Assembly (NCBI GenBank): GCA_013816845.1
Contig: JACDDU010000001.1
Coordinates: forward strand, 620,001-684,000
Origin: Gammaproteobacteria bacterium
GTDB taxonomy: Bacteria > Pseudomonadota > Gammaproteobacteria > DSM-16500
Reading direction: 5' to 3'
DNA length: 64,000 nt
Shown here: positions 55,088 through 63,184 of the stretch, in pieces
Position numbering within the stretch: the stretch's first letter is position 1
Layout of the letters: each line of letters starts with the position of its first letter
Made by a program: the position numbers and the translations under genes
The notes under the pieces: generated by a model
The model's database searches: none
What the model saw: the letters and a program-made list of their open reading frames with translations, nothing else
What the model was told of the DNA's origin: nothing

Positions 55088-55659
55088 AACAAATGATTTA
55101 TAAAAATGCACTTTTACTTTTTTTCTCACTCTTAGTTATTTCCATAGCGCTATGGACAACTATTTTAAGTTTAAAGCGAAAAACCCCCGTTACACTTTCT
55201 AAGGTTTCAAAACCCGACGCTTACATGGAAAATGTTATTGCTCAAATTATGGATAAACAGGGTAAGTTAAAAATGAAAATTGTAACTCCCAAAGTTGTCT
55301 ATTACAGTGATAAAAATATTTCGCACTTAACCACGCCAACTATTACCCTTTACCGACGATCAACTTGGCCTTGGTATATTTCTTCTAAAACAGCAGAAGC
55401 AATAGATGGAATTGAAAGAATTAATTTTTACGAAGATGTCGCGATTCAACACCCAGCTGATCAATCCAATCCAGCAACTCTCATTAACACAACCACCTTA
55501 GTCGTCTTTCCAAATAAACAGATTGCACAAACTGAGGCTGCCATTACATTTTGCCAACCGAATTTAAAGGTGACAGCGAAAGGTATGTTTGCGGATATGG
55601 ACAAAGGAAGTATCAAATTGTTAGCAGAAACTCGAGGAGAATATGCACCTACGCCTTAA
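55084..55659 (+). CDS. lptC: LPS export protein LptC
   Basis: LptC is anchored in the inner membrane and takes LPS from LptB2FG to LptA. The 191-residue product has a single N-terminal membrane anchor (NALLLFFSLLVISIALWTTIL) and a beta-jellyroll periplasmic domain with DAYMENVIAQIMDKQGKLKMKIVTPKVVYYSD-type strands and FYEDVAIQHP. Sequence conservation of LptC is low, so the call rests on topology and its place between kdsC and lptA, where it overlaps lptA by 17 bases. Confidence 0.93.
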   Translation: MKQMIYKNALLLFFSLLVISIALWTTILSLKRKTPVTLSKVSKPDAYMENVIAQIMDKQGKLKMKIVTPKVVYYSDKNISHLTTPTITLYRRSTWPWYISSKTAEAIDGIERINFYEDVAIQHPADQSNPATLINTTTLVVFPNKQIAQTEAAITFCQPNLKVTAKGMFADMDKGSIKLLAETRGEYAPTP

Positions 55660-56146
55660 CTGGATTTATTATATTTTAATCACAGTCTGTTTTCACAGTT
55701 CAGTAACCGCTGCGCTGCAACTCGATAGCAAAGAAAAAGTTTTTATCGTAGCGGATACGACAACTTATAATTACAAAACAGGCGTTAAAATTTTTCTTGG
55801 TAATGTTAAGGTTGATCAAGGCACAACTCACCTTACCGCAGACAAAGTTATTACAAAAGATAATGAGCGTCATCAACTTGAAGAGTTATTAGCTTTTGGT
55901 GTGTTGCAGTCGGCTCATTATTGGACGCTCCCCAAAATTGGAGATACTGAGTTACATTCCTATGCAAAGACTATCAAATTTCACCCACTCTTAGCTAATG
56001 TAACGTTAGAACAAGATGTAGTCGTCATTCAAGGCGAAAATAGTTTCAAAGGACAGTTGATCCATTATAATATGGACGATCAAACTATCACGGTTCCCGC
56101 ATCAAAAAATGCCCGAGCTGAACTTGTCTATACTCCTGAAAAATAA
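55643..56146 (+). CDS. lptA: LPS transport periplasmic protein LptA
   Basis: LptA forms the periplasmic bridge for LPS. The 167-residue product has a signal peptide ([20 protein letters not shown]) and an OstA/LptA domain: [35 protein letters not shown] (key residues: GNVKVDQG and LTADKV), then [35 protein letters not shown]-like strands. Length is slightly below E. coli LptA (185). It lies 5 bases before lptB. Confidence 0.94.
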   Translation: MHLRLNWIYYILITVCFHSSVTAALQLDSKEKVFIVADTTTYNYKTGVKIFLGNVKVDQGTTHLTADKVITKDNERHQLEELLAFGVLQSAHYWTLPKIGDTELHSYAKTIKFHPLLANVTLEQDVVVIQGENSFKGQLIHYNMDDQTITVPASKNARAELVYTPEK

Positions 56147-56151
56147 ATAAA

Positions 56152-56877
56152 ATGCCTAATACCTTACATGCAAAGCAACTTAATAAACATTATAAATCAC
56201 GCGAAGTTGTAAAAGATGTCTCCTTGAAAATTAATCGAGGGGAAGTCGTTGGTTTACTTGGCCCCAATGGAGCAGGAAAAACCACTTCTTTTTATATGAT
56301 GGTTGGCCTCATCCCAACAGATGGGGGTCAAATTTTTTTAGATGATAAAGATATCACAAAGCTTCCTGTTCACATGCGTGCTCAATATGGAATAAGTTAT
56401 TTACCGCAAGAGGCGTCTATTTTTCGTAAGCTGACGGTCTACCAAAATATTATGGCGATTTTGGAATTACGCCCCTTAAATAAAGCTGAACGTATTCAAA
56501 TTCTCGAACATTTGCTTGATGAATTTCGTTTACACCATATCAGAGATACGCTTGGCCTAAGTTTATCAGGTGGCGAAAGAAGACGCGTTGAAATTGCACG
56601 TGCCTTAGCCACCGATCCCAAATTTATTTTATTAGATGAACCTTTTGCTGGAATCGATCCTATTTCAATTGTCGATGTTAAACGAATCATTAATCATCTA
56701 CGTAAACGCCAAATTGGTATTTTAATTACAGATCATAATGTGCGAGATACCCTTACCATTTGCGAGCGCGCATACATTGTTAATCAAGGTGAAATTTTGT
56801 GTGAAGGAAATCCAGCAACGATATTAATGAATGAAGAAGTTCGTGCTGTTTACTTAGGCGACGATTTTAATTTATAA
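56152..56877 (+). CDS. lptB: LPS export ABC transporter ATPase LptB
   Basis: LptB powers LPS extraction from the inner membrane with LptFG. The 241-residue product is the same length as E. coli LptB and shows Walker [21 protein letters not shown], the LptB-specific [27 protein letters not shown] (key: LPQEASIF), signature [18 protein letters not shown], Walker [17 protein letters not shown], and the H-loop [12 protein letters not shown]. In E. coli rpoN, hpf, ptsN, rapZ and npr follow; here the HPr gene comes next after 17 bases. Confidence 0.97.
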   Translation: MPNTLHAKQLNKHYKSREVVKDVSLKINRGEVVGLLGPNGAGKTTSFYMMVGLIPTDGGQIFLDDKDITKLPVHMRAQYGISYLPQEASIFRKLTVYQNIMAILELRPLNKAERIQILEHLLDEFRLHHIRDTLGLSLSGGERRRVEIARALATDPKFILLDEPFAGIDPISIVDVKRIINHLRKRQIGILITDHNVRDTLTICERAYIVNQGEILCEGNPATILMNEEVRAVYLGDDFNL

Positions 56878-56894
56878 AACTATAAGAGAGAATC

Positions 56895-57161
56895 ATGATA
56901 AAACAATCCATTACCATTCAAAATAAACTAGGCATTCATACGCGTGCAGCAGCCAAACTTGTTGATATCGCAAAACGTTTTGAAAGTAAAATTGAACTGT
57001 CTCATCGTGATCGAGTCGTAGACTGTAAAAGTATTATGGGTGTTATTACGCTAGGAGCACAAAAAGACAATATTGTTGATTTTATTATTACAGGAAATGA
57101 TGAAGAAGAAGCTTGCGCGCAAATCACAAAATTAATAAATGATAAATTCGGCGAAGATTAA
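56895..57161 (+). CDS. ptsO: HPr family phosphocarrier, NPr type
   Basis: The 88-residue product has the HPr fold with the phosphoryl-accepting His15 in NKLGIHTRAAAKLV and Ser46 in CKSIMGVITLGA, the site that HPr kinase modifies in some bacteria. Position behind lptB marks it as the NPr of the nitrogen-related PTS rather than a sugar PTS protein. Its usual neighbours rpoN, hpf, ptsN and rapZ are missing here, so its partners are uncertain. Such truncated PTS sets occur in Legionellales, where regulation rather than sugar uptake is presumed. Confidence 0.92.
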   Translation: MIKQSITIQNKLGIHTRAAAKLVDIAKRFESKIELSHRDRVVDCKSIMGVITLGAQKDNIVDFIITGNDEEEACAQITKLINDKFGED

Positions 57162-57335
57162 GAAGCCAATCTAACCTATTCTCGCATTTTTTACTGTAGG
57201 AGAAAAGCAATCCCTAGATCTTTGATTCCTTCCCATTAAGGAACCTCATTCTCCTTTTAAGCCTCTTTTCTCTCTTTTTTATATTGTGTGCTTTTATTTC
57301 AATTTATTGAATAATAATGATATTTTAGAAATAGT

Positions 57336-57364
57336 TTGTCTTAAATATGTTATTTTGGTAAAAT
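57336..57364 (+). promoter_or_regulatory. Predicted promoter of the ADP-ribosyltransferase gene
   Basis: TTGTCT (57336-57341) and TAAAAT (57359-57364) are separated by 17 bases and lie about 43 bases before the ATG at 57407. The 245-base gap after the HPr gene shows no other gene. A small ttcctt/aaggaa hairpin lies at 57226-57243. Confidence 0.55.
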
Positions 57365-57406
57365 TTAGCTCTATTTTTATACAGCATTTCGTTGCGAGGA
57401 ACCATT

Positions 57407-58327
57407 ATGTTTTTGCGTAATTTACTTAAACCCGTCTCCCATCAAGTCGAGCCCGACCAGGCACAAGGCTACGTATTTCGTTCCGATGGAAGATCCTTTC
57501 AGCAACTTGAGAAAGATGGTGGTTTTAGCGTTAAGAATAGTAAAAATAATAATATTCAATTACATGTTCTTAATATGAGTAGCAATTACGTTTCAACCAG
57601 CATGTCGCGCTCTCAAGCACGTCACTTTTGCCGACCCTTTCATCTCGACTGGCAAACACAACAATATCATTTTGGGAATTTCCTCTATGCTATACGTCAT
57701 CCCGAAATTTATGTCGAACCGCGGATGTCAATTCCTTATACCTTATTATCCCCAGAAAGTACGGGCATGATTCCAGTGTTAAGTGAAAATGAAATTTCTT
57801 CAGTCGGTCCTATTCCGCTTGCAGATATTGAACAAGCTTCGCAATTTATATCAACCCCAGGACTTGGGTATCCACATTTTAAGATTGGCGAAACAATTAA
57901 AAATCCGCACTTTCAGAAACATGCTCGCGACTGGAGTATTGCTGTTAGAACTGCATGCCCTGATGAAGAAGCATTTTTTAATTTAACCGACGAAAGTTTA
58001 ATGAAGGGATATGAGGATACACACAACGCTTATCGATTTATTACTTTAAATGAAGCTAAAGAGGCTTGTGCTGCATTAGCCCAAACTGCGAAAGGTTACG
58101 ATAAGCAAACAACAACTTCAGAGGATCCAGCACCTTACTTCTTTGCAACAGGCGTGCCCGCAAAATTCAGCACAAAAGAAACCGTCCCTTTCATTATTAA
58201 ATGTTACGAAGAATTTTCAGCAGCTAATCATTATGTAAAGAAAAATCCGCACACATTTTTTGTTAACAATGCAGTAAGTAACGAGATTTCAGCTTCACCC
58301 AAAAAGAACCCTTCGTACCAATTATAA
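57407..58327 (+). CDS. Cholera/pertussis-toxin-like ADP-ribosyltransferase (candidate effector)
   Basis: This 306-residue protein carries the three signatures of the R-S-E class of mono-ADP-ribosyltransferases: an Arg in YVFRSDGRSFQQLEKDGGF (R25), the YVSTSMSRSQA strand (S63-T64-S65) and the catalytic ENE in SENEISSVGPIPLADI (E127, E129). Cholera toxin A1 has the same order, with YRADSRPP, YVSTSISL and DEQEVSALGGIP. Such enzymes transfer ADP-ribose from NAD+ to a host protein, usually on arginine for ExE types. Residues beyond about 150 match nothing I know and may set target or location. No signal peptide and no B subunit gene is nearby, so export by a type IV system is more likely than as an AB5 toxin. 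GAGGA precedes the ATG. It is convergent with a kinase 8 bases away. Confidence 0.82.
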   Translation: MFLRNLLKPVSHQVEPDQAQGYVFRSDGRSFQQLEKDGGFSVKNSKNNNIQLHVLNMSSNYVSTSMSRSQARHFCRPFHLDWQTQQYHFGNFLYAIRHPEIYVEPRMSIPYTLLSPESTGMIPVLSENEISSVGPIPLADIEQASQFISTPGLGYPHFKIGETIKNPHFQKHARDWSIAVRTACPDEEAFFNLTDESLMKGYEDTHNAYRFITLNEAKEACAALAQTAKGYDKQTTTSEDPAPYFFATGVPAKFSTKETVPFIIKCYEEFSAANHYVKKNPHTFFVNNAVSNEISASPKKNPSYQL

Positions 58328-58335
58328 ATGTCTAC

Positions 58336-59487
58336 CTAAGGTGTTACCCCTCGCAAAACATCCTCTACTAAAAGTAGGGGATGTTGAAGGGTGTCTTGTA
58401 TAATTTGCTTTAACTTCATCTCATCTAAAGGATCTGAATCATAGATACCCTTACAAAATTGCAATGCATCGAGCGATGTACATCTTAGCTTTGGATTAGG
58501 ATCCATCATTCGCTCAACCAGTTTTACAAGGGCTGCCTCATACGCATTCAATTCATGTTTAATTTGACTAATTTTAATGCTTTCTTCATCTTCATTCAGT
58601 TCTAGCAAGTAAATATCTGGAAATAAAAAACAACTTACTAATCCCATGCCATACATATCGCGGCTAAAAAAATCGCCATGTACAGCATCCGTGTAAGCCC
58701 TGTTTAGTCGAAAAAATTGATGCGTATCTTTTTTATGAGAAGTGCCAAAATCAATGAGCCGGAGTGATCCAATTTTGTCATTTAAAATAAAATTATCCGG
58801 TTTGATATCACTATGGATACGATAGTTTTCATGCAGAATATTAAGATCAGTGAGTCCACTGGCAAGCCATTGGAACCGTGTTCGCACCGAGGAATTTAAA
58901 AGCTCGTTTTGAGTATAAGTATTTAATGGCTTTCCCTGCTGCCACTTAGAGACAATAAAATATCTTTCGTGATTCGTAAAATAATAAGCTTCACGATTTA
59001 ATAAACGATTATATTTTACCTCACGTTTTGCTTCCGGTTCCGCCAAGTGCGCATACATTTGCCGTAATTTTTTGATAGCAAAACTACATTCCGTGGTCTG
59101 ATTATTTATATAGCCTTTTTTTACAATACCAAAACCACCACAATCATAATTCTTTTGCTCATTATGTTCTGCAAAAAAATGTAAGTGATTATCTAATAAA
59201 AATTCAGATTTATATTTTTTAACATCATCACGACTTTTTTTCTCAAGACTGGATTTGGTAACAATGGGCAATTTAATCGTAATGCGATGTAAAGCTTCCG
59301 CAAAAGCGGTTTCGCTTAACAATTGATATTGAATTAAATTTTGAACAATCGCTAACAACCTTTTGGTGTTATGTTTAGAGAGCGCAAGTAAAGTCTGCTG
59401 ATTCGTTGCGCTTAGTGTAAATTTTTCTTGATGCAGTAAATTTAATAAAGGTTCAATATATTTATTATTATTTTGTTTTTCTTCCAT
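58336..59487 (-). CDS. Eukaryotic-type Ser/Thr protein kinase (candidate effector)
   Basis: The 383-residue protein has an N-terminal helical region (about residues 10-75) and a kinase domain (about 112-360). Visible motifs: glycine loop CGGFGIVKKGY (G117-G120), the VAIK lysine in FAIKKL (K139), a candidate alpha-C Glu near E156, the catalytic loop HSDIKPDNF (225-233, with Ser in place of the Arg of HRD), the magnesium loop DFGTS (246-250) and a DMYGMGLV stretch after the activation segment. D227, K229, N232 and D246 are intact, so activity is plausible; the HSD form means no HRD-arginine clamp. There is no signal peptide or membrane segment. It resembles LegK-type kinases of Legionella and Coxiella. 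It is tail to tail with the ADP-ribosyltransferase gene. Confidence 0.85.
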   Translation of the reverse strand: MEEKQNNNKYIEPLLNLLHQEKFTLSATNQQTLLALSKHNTKRLLAIVQNLIQYQLLSETAFAEALHRITIKLPIVTKSSLEKKSRDDVKKYKSEFLLDNHLHFFAEHNEQKNYDCGGFGIVKKGYINNQTTECSFAIKKLRQMYAHLAEPEAKREVKYNRLLNREAYYFTNHERYFIVSKWQQGKPLNTYTQNELLNSSVRTRFQWLASGLTDLNILHENYRIHSDIKPDNFILNDKIGSLRLIDFGTSHKKDTHQFFRLNRAYTDAVHGDFFSRDMYGMGLVSCFLFPDIYLLELNEDEESIKISQIKHELNAYEAALVKLVERMMDPNPKLRCTSLDALQFCKGIYDSDPLDEMKLKQIIQDTLQHPLLLVEDVLRGVTP

Positions 59488-59502
59488 ATTGCATCCAATG
59501 TT

Positions 59503-60846
59503 TTAGTTTCCTGCAATCATCATCTCTTCAATTAATAGTGATCCTGTGCGGATATTACCACGCAAATCAACGTCATTACCTACCGTTACAATATTAGTAA
59601 ACATATTTTTGAGATTGCCCGCAATGGTAACTTCATGAACCGGAAATTGTATTTCACCATTCTCGACCCAAAACCCTGCGGCGCCGCGTGAATAATCACC
59701 TGTTAACAAATTAACACCCTGGCCCATTAACTCAGTGACGACCAATCCCCTTCCCATGTTTTTTAAAAGTTGTTCAAACGATTGATCACTCGTTGAAATA
59801 ATTAAATTATGAACGCCACCGCTATTGCCCGTGGTTTCCATACCCAGCTTTCTAGCAGAGTAAACACCCATTGAATATTGAGTAAGTATGCCATCTTTAA
59901 TAAAATGATTTTGGCGTGTTGCAACGCCATCATCATCGAAAGGCGCGCTTCCCAGACCATGGGGTAAATGAGGTTCTTCTCTAATTTGCATGAAGGCTGG
60001 AAAAATTGGTTTGCCCAACATATCTAGCAAGAAAGAAGCATGACGGTATAAATTTCCGCCCTGAATCGCTGACATAAAATGTCCGAAAATACTGCGTGCA
60101 TCCTCGGGAATAAAAATAACTGGCGCTTTTGTCGTCTTGATAGATCGGGCACCTAAACGCTTTACTGTTCTATCGGCCGCTTCCTTAGCAATAGTTTTTA
60201 CACTCGCTAATTTTCTGGGGTCTGATGCAAGGGTGTAGCTATAATCGCGCTGCATTTGATCACCCTTTTTTGCAACCAACACACAGGCCATCTCATGGTG
60301 TGTCACAGGAAAGTACCCTAAAAAATCATGACTATTGCCATAGATATGAAAAGATTCCATTGACCCCACTTTGGATTCTTCAGCAAGCATAATGCGCTTA
60401 TCACATGCCAATGCTTCACGCTCAATTTCACACGCGAGCTCAATGGCTTTCTCTACGGTAATTTCCCAAGGCGATGCAAGTTCTAATTTTGGGTAATCAA
60501 AAGCAAGTAAATTCTTTTCAGCAATACCCGCAGCGGGATCGGGATCAGTAAATTTTGCGATATGGCAAGCAGCAGAAACAGCCGCATGGATCGCTGTCTC
60601 CGAAATATCCGATAAGCTCGCAGATCCAGAGCGTTTATCAAAATAGACCGTTACGTCAATCGCTTTGTCATGATGATATTCAATTGTTTCAACTGCGCCA
60701 TTGGTTGCAGAGACAGTAAAACCTTTTTGCATATCAACTGAAACTTCAGCTTCATTTGCGCCGAGTCTTTTTGCTTCTTGCAGAATGATTTTCGCAACAT
60801 TAATTAATTCATTGTGATCTGTAGATTTTTTTTCTACTAAACTCAT
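59503..60846 (-). CDS. pmbA: Metalloprotease subunit PmbA (TldE)
   Basis: PmbA/TldE and TldD form a heterodimeric protease that trims modified peptides such as microcin B17 and degrades the antitoxin CcdA. The 447-residue product matches the family: an N-terminal substrate-tunnel domain (ANEAEVSVDMQKGFTVSATNG), VTVYFDKRSGSASLSD, and the C-terminal domain with GLGSAPFDDDGVATRQNHFI, TTGNSGGVHNLIIS and LMGQGVNLLTGDYSRGAAGFWVENGEI (key: GVN and TGDYSRGA). PmbA lacks the zinc HExxxH, which TldD supplies. It lies 30 bases after tldD on the same strand, unlike in E. coli, where the two are unlinked. Confidence 0.95.
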   Translation of the reverse strand: MSLVEKKSTDHNELINVAKIILQEAKRLGANEAEVSVDMQKGFTVSATNGAVETIEYHHDKAIDVTVYFDKRSGSASLSDISETAIHAAVSAACHIAKFTDPDPAAGIAEKNLLAFDYPKLELASPWEITVEKAIELACEIEREALACDKRIMLAEESKVGSMESFHIYGNSHDFLGYFPVTHHEMACVLVAKKGDQMQRDYSYTLASDPRKLASVKTIAKEAADRTVKRLGARSIKTTKAPVIFIPEDARSIFGHFMSAIQGGNLYRHASFLLDMLGKPIFPAFMQIREEPHLPHGLGSAPFDDDGVATRQNHFIKDGILTQYSMGVYSARKLGMETTGNSGGVHNLIISTSDQSFEQLLKNMGRGLVVTELMGQGVNLLTGDYSRGAAGFWVENGEIQFPVHEVTIAGNLKNMFTNIVTVGNDVDLRGNIRTGSLLIEEMMIAGN

Positions 60847-60876
60847 ATGACAAACCTATATTATGTTCCATTTAAA

Positions 60877-62322
60877 TTAAGCAGTTTTGGTACCACCGAC
60901 TGTCAATTCATCAATTTTTAAAGTTGGTTGACCTACACCCACCGGTACGCTTTGTCCATCCTTACCACATACACCAATACCTGTATCAAGTTTTAAATCA
61001 TTACCCACCATGGAAATACGATTTAATACATCAACACCATTACCAATCAGGGTTGCCCCTTTGACTGGTGTTGTGATTTTGCCATTTTCAATGAGATAGG
61101 CTTCACTCGCTGAAAAGACAAATTTACCAGAGGTGATATCAACTTGACCGCCACCAAAATTAACAGCATAAATTCCCTTTTCAACCGATGCTATAATTTC
61201 TTCCGGGGGCGTTTTACCGGCTAACATGTAAGTGTTCGTCATGCGCGGAATCGGTAGATGGGAATAAGATTCACGCCGACCATTCCCCGTTGAGGCAACC
61301 CCCATAAGCCGTGCATTTCGCTTATCCATCATGTAGCCACGCAAAATACCATTTTCAATAAGGACGTTGTTTTGCGTTGGAATGCCCTCATCATCAATAT
61401 TGAGTGAGCCGCGACGGTTCGGTAAGGTTCCATTATCAACGACAGTACAAACTTCACTCGCAACTTTTTGGCCAATACGATCGCTATAGACTGAAATACC
61501 TTTACGATTAAAATCACCTTCTAAGCCATGCCCAACCGCTTCGTGTAATAAAACACCTGGCCAGCCTGGCCCTAAAACAACTGGCATGGGGCCTGCTGGT
61601 GCATCGAGGGCTTCTAAATTCACCAGTGCTTGGCGTAACGCTTCGTCCGCGAATTGAAATGCTAAATTATCTGTCACAAAATGTTGATAATCAAAACGCC
61701 CCCCACCGCCTGCGTAACCTGACTCTCGCCGACCATTATCCAAAACAATAAGTTGAATATTGAATCGCACGAGCGGACGAACATCGGCGGCCAAATGACC
61801 ATCACTCGCATAAACCAAAATTGTTTCGTATTCTGCAGCAAGTGATAAATTCACTTGGATAATGCGTGGATCTTTATCACGAATGTAGCGATCAATTTGG
61901 GCCAGTAAGGATACTTTTTCTTTTTCACTTAGAGAATGCAAAGGGTTAACGGGCAAATATAAGTGATGCCCCGGTAATTTATGCCAAGCTTGAACTGATG
62001 CTTCCCCACCCTGCTTTGCAATACTACGAGCGGCAGTTGCAGCTGTTGAAAGCGCAGGTAACAAAATATCATCAGCGTAGGCAAATCCGGTTTTCTCGCC
62101 GCTCATCGCGCGAACTCCAACCCCGCGATCGATGTCAAAGCTACCCCCTTTGATGATGCTATCTTCCATCACCCAGGATTCTGAATAAGTCGATTGGAAA
62201 TATAAATCAGCATAATCAATTTGCTGACCGCCCAATTGTTGAATCACATTTTGCAAATGACGCTCAGTTAAACCACCTGGATCGAGTAAATCTTGCTGGG
62301 CACGTTTTAGAACATCAGTCAT
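60877..62322 (-). CDS. tldD: Metalloprotease TldD
   Basis: TldD is the zinc-containing subunit of the TldD/TldE protease. The ATG at 62322 gives 481 residues, as in E. coli; a longer open frame to 62430 adds 36 basic residues with no counterpart. The zinc motif is intact in [18 protein letters not shown] (HEAVGH). Other conserved blocks are [38 protein letters not shown] and [29 protein letters not shown] (key: GGGQV, SGKFVFS). It is upstream of and probably co-transcribed with pmbA. Confidence 0.96.
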   Translation of the reverse strand: MTDVLKRAQQDLLDPGGLTERHLQNVIQQLGGQQIDYADLYFQSTYSESWVMEDSIIKGGSFDIDRGVGVRAMSGEKTGFAYADDILLPALSTAATAARSIAKQGGEASVQAWHKLPGHHLYLPVNPLHSLSEKEKVSLLAQIDRYIRDKDPRIIQVNLSLAAEYETILVYASDGHLAADVRPLVRFNIQLIVLDNGRRESGYAGGGGRFDYQHFVTDNLAFQFADEALRQALVNLEALDAPAGPMPVVLGPGWPGVLLHEAVGHGLEGDFNRKGISVYSDRIGQKVASEVCTVVDNGTLPNRRGSLNIDDEGIPTQNNVLIENGILRGYMMDKRNARLMGVASTGNGRRESYSHLPIPRMTNTYMLAGKTPPEEIIASVEKGIYAVNFGGGQVDITSGKFVFSASEAYLIENGKITTPVKGATLIGNGVDVLNRISMVGNDLKLDTGIGVCGKDGQSVPVGVGQPTLKIDELTVGGTKTA

Positions 62323-62605
62323 AAGGTATTTGTCTCTCTTAGTAGAAGTAGATAAGGCTCGCTTCCATTTGGCTAACCTACCTCTATTATATAGGGTACT
62401 TGCAGCTTGGACATTTTTAAATAGATTCAACAGGATAAAAAAAGAAATTCATCATCCAGTTCAAATAGATAAGTTTAGGGGTTGAGTTCTACAATGTACA
62501 TGAAATTTATGTTTTTTTTGAGAATACTGCTAGTGACGTAAGGACAAATTTTTAAGATAATGACACAAGCTTTGTTATTAACCAGATTAAATACAAGGAT
62601 GCGCC

Positions 62606-62995
62606 ATGCGACTTATTTCTTTTATTGTGTTAACGATTGTTTCGACTACCCTCCTTAATGGTTGCATGGTAAAAAATTCGTCAACCCATACCACCAAGCA
62701 TTTTATAAACCAACAAAATGTTACGGCCATGACAAAACAAAAGTACCCGCCGAAAAACCCTTCTCACGTAAAATTTTATTCAGGCGCCGAACGACCCCAA
62801 ACACCTTATCGCGTCATTGGGGTCGCAACTGTTTCTAAATACAATTTAATCGGAAAACCACGGAATGAAGAAATTGTTAATGACATGATGAAAAAATTAG
62901 CCGCTTCGATTGGCGGGGACGCTTTAATTAACTTTAACCATAAAGATGAAATCATTCGAGCGAATGTCATTCAATTCCGACGAATCCTACTTTAG
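62606..62995 (+). CDS. Small lipoprotein of unknown function
   Basis: I do not recognise a family name. The 129-residue product begins MRLISFIVLTIVSTTLLNGC, a signal with the lipobox LLNGC (lipid-modified Cys20), followed by a polar linker. A compact C-terminal part (about residues 60-129) has YRVIGVATVSKYN and AASIGGDALINF, a pattern shared with small bacterial lipoproteins of the YbjQ/DUF4156-like kind that often carry GxxAIxxG-type strands. With Met in +2 after the Cys and no Asp, outer-membrane sorting is expected. It is divergent from tldD. Confidence 0.72.
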   Translation: MRLISFIVLTIVSTTLLNGCMVKNSSTHTTKHFINQQNVTAMTKQKYPPKNPSHVKFYSGAERPQTPYRVIGVATVSKYNLIGKPRNEEIVNDMMKKLAASIGGDALINFNHKDEIIRANVIQFRRILL

Positions 62996-63184
62996 TTAGG
63001 TTTTGAGTTCTAACAGGGTCTATATAAATCCAAATAGCTTGCTTAGACCGAAACCAGCTGAGTAACATTATTATCTTGCAGGCGACACAGTTGAGCTTGG
63101 GTACAGAAGTTATCCTCGCGAGTAAGGCTATCAAGCTTTTTCGACCCTATCTGAGCATTAACCTACTTAGATTTAATACCTGAT

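Noticed and set aside
57336-57364. PmrA-type regulatory box (CTTAAT direct repeats) before the ADP-ribosyltransferase gene
   Set aside because: Only one half (CTTAAATAT) resembles the motif; the second is too diverged to claim a PmrA site.
57162-58335. AB5 toxin operon with a B subunit
   Set aside because: No second small secreted protein and no signal peptide is found next to the ADP-ribosyltransferase gene.
62323-62430. N-terminal extension of tldD resembling a targeting peptide
   Set aside because: It starts at a non-ATG codon with no good ribosome-binding site, and the TldD family begins at the ATG at 62322.
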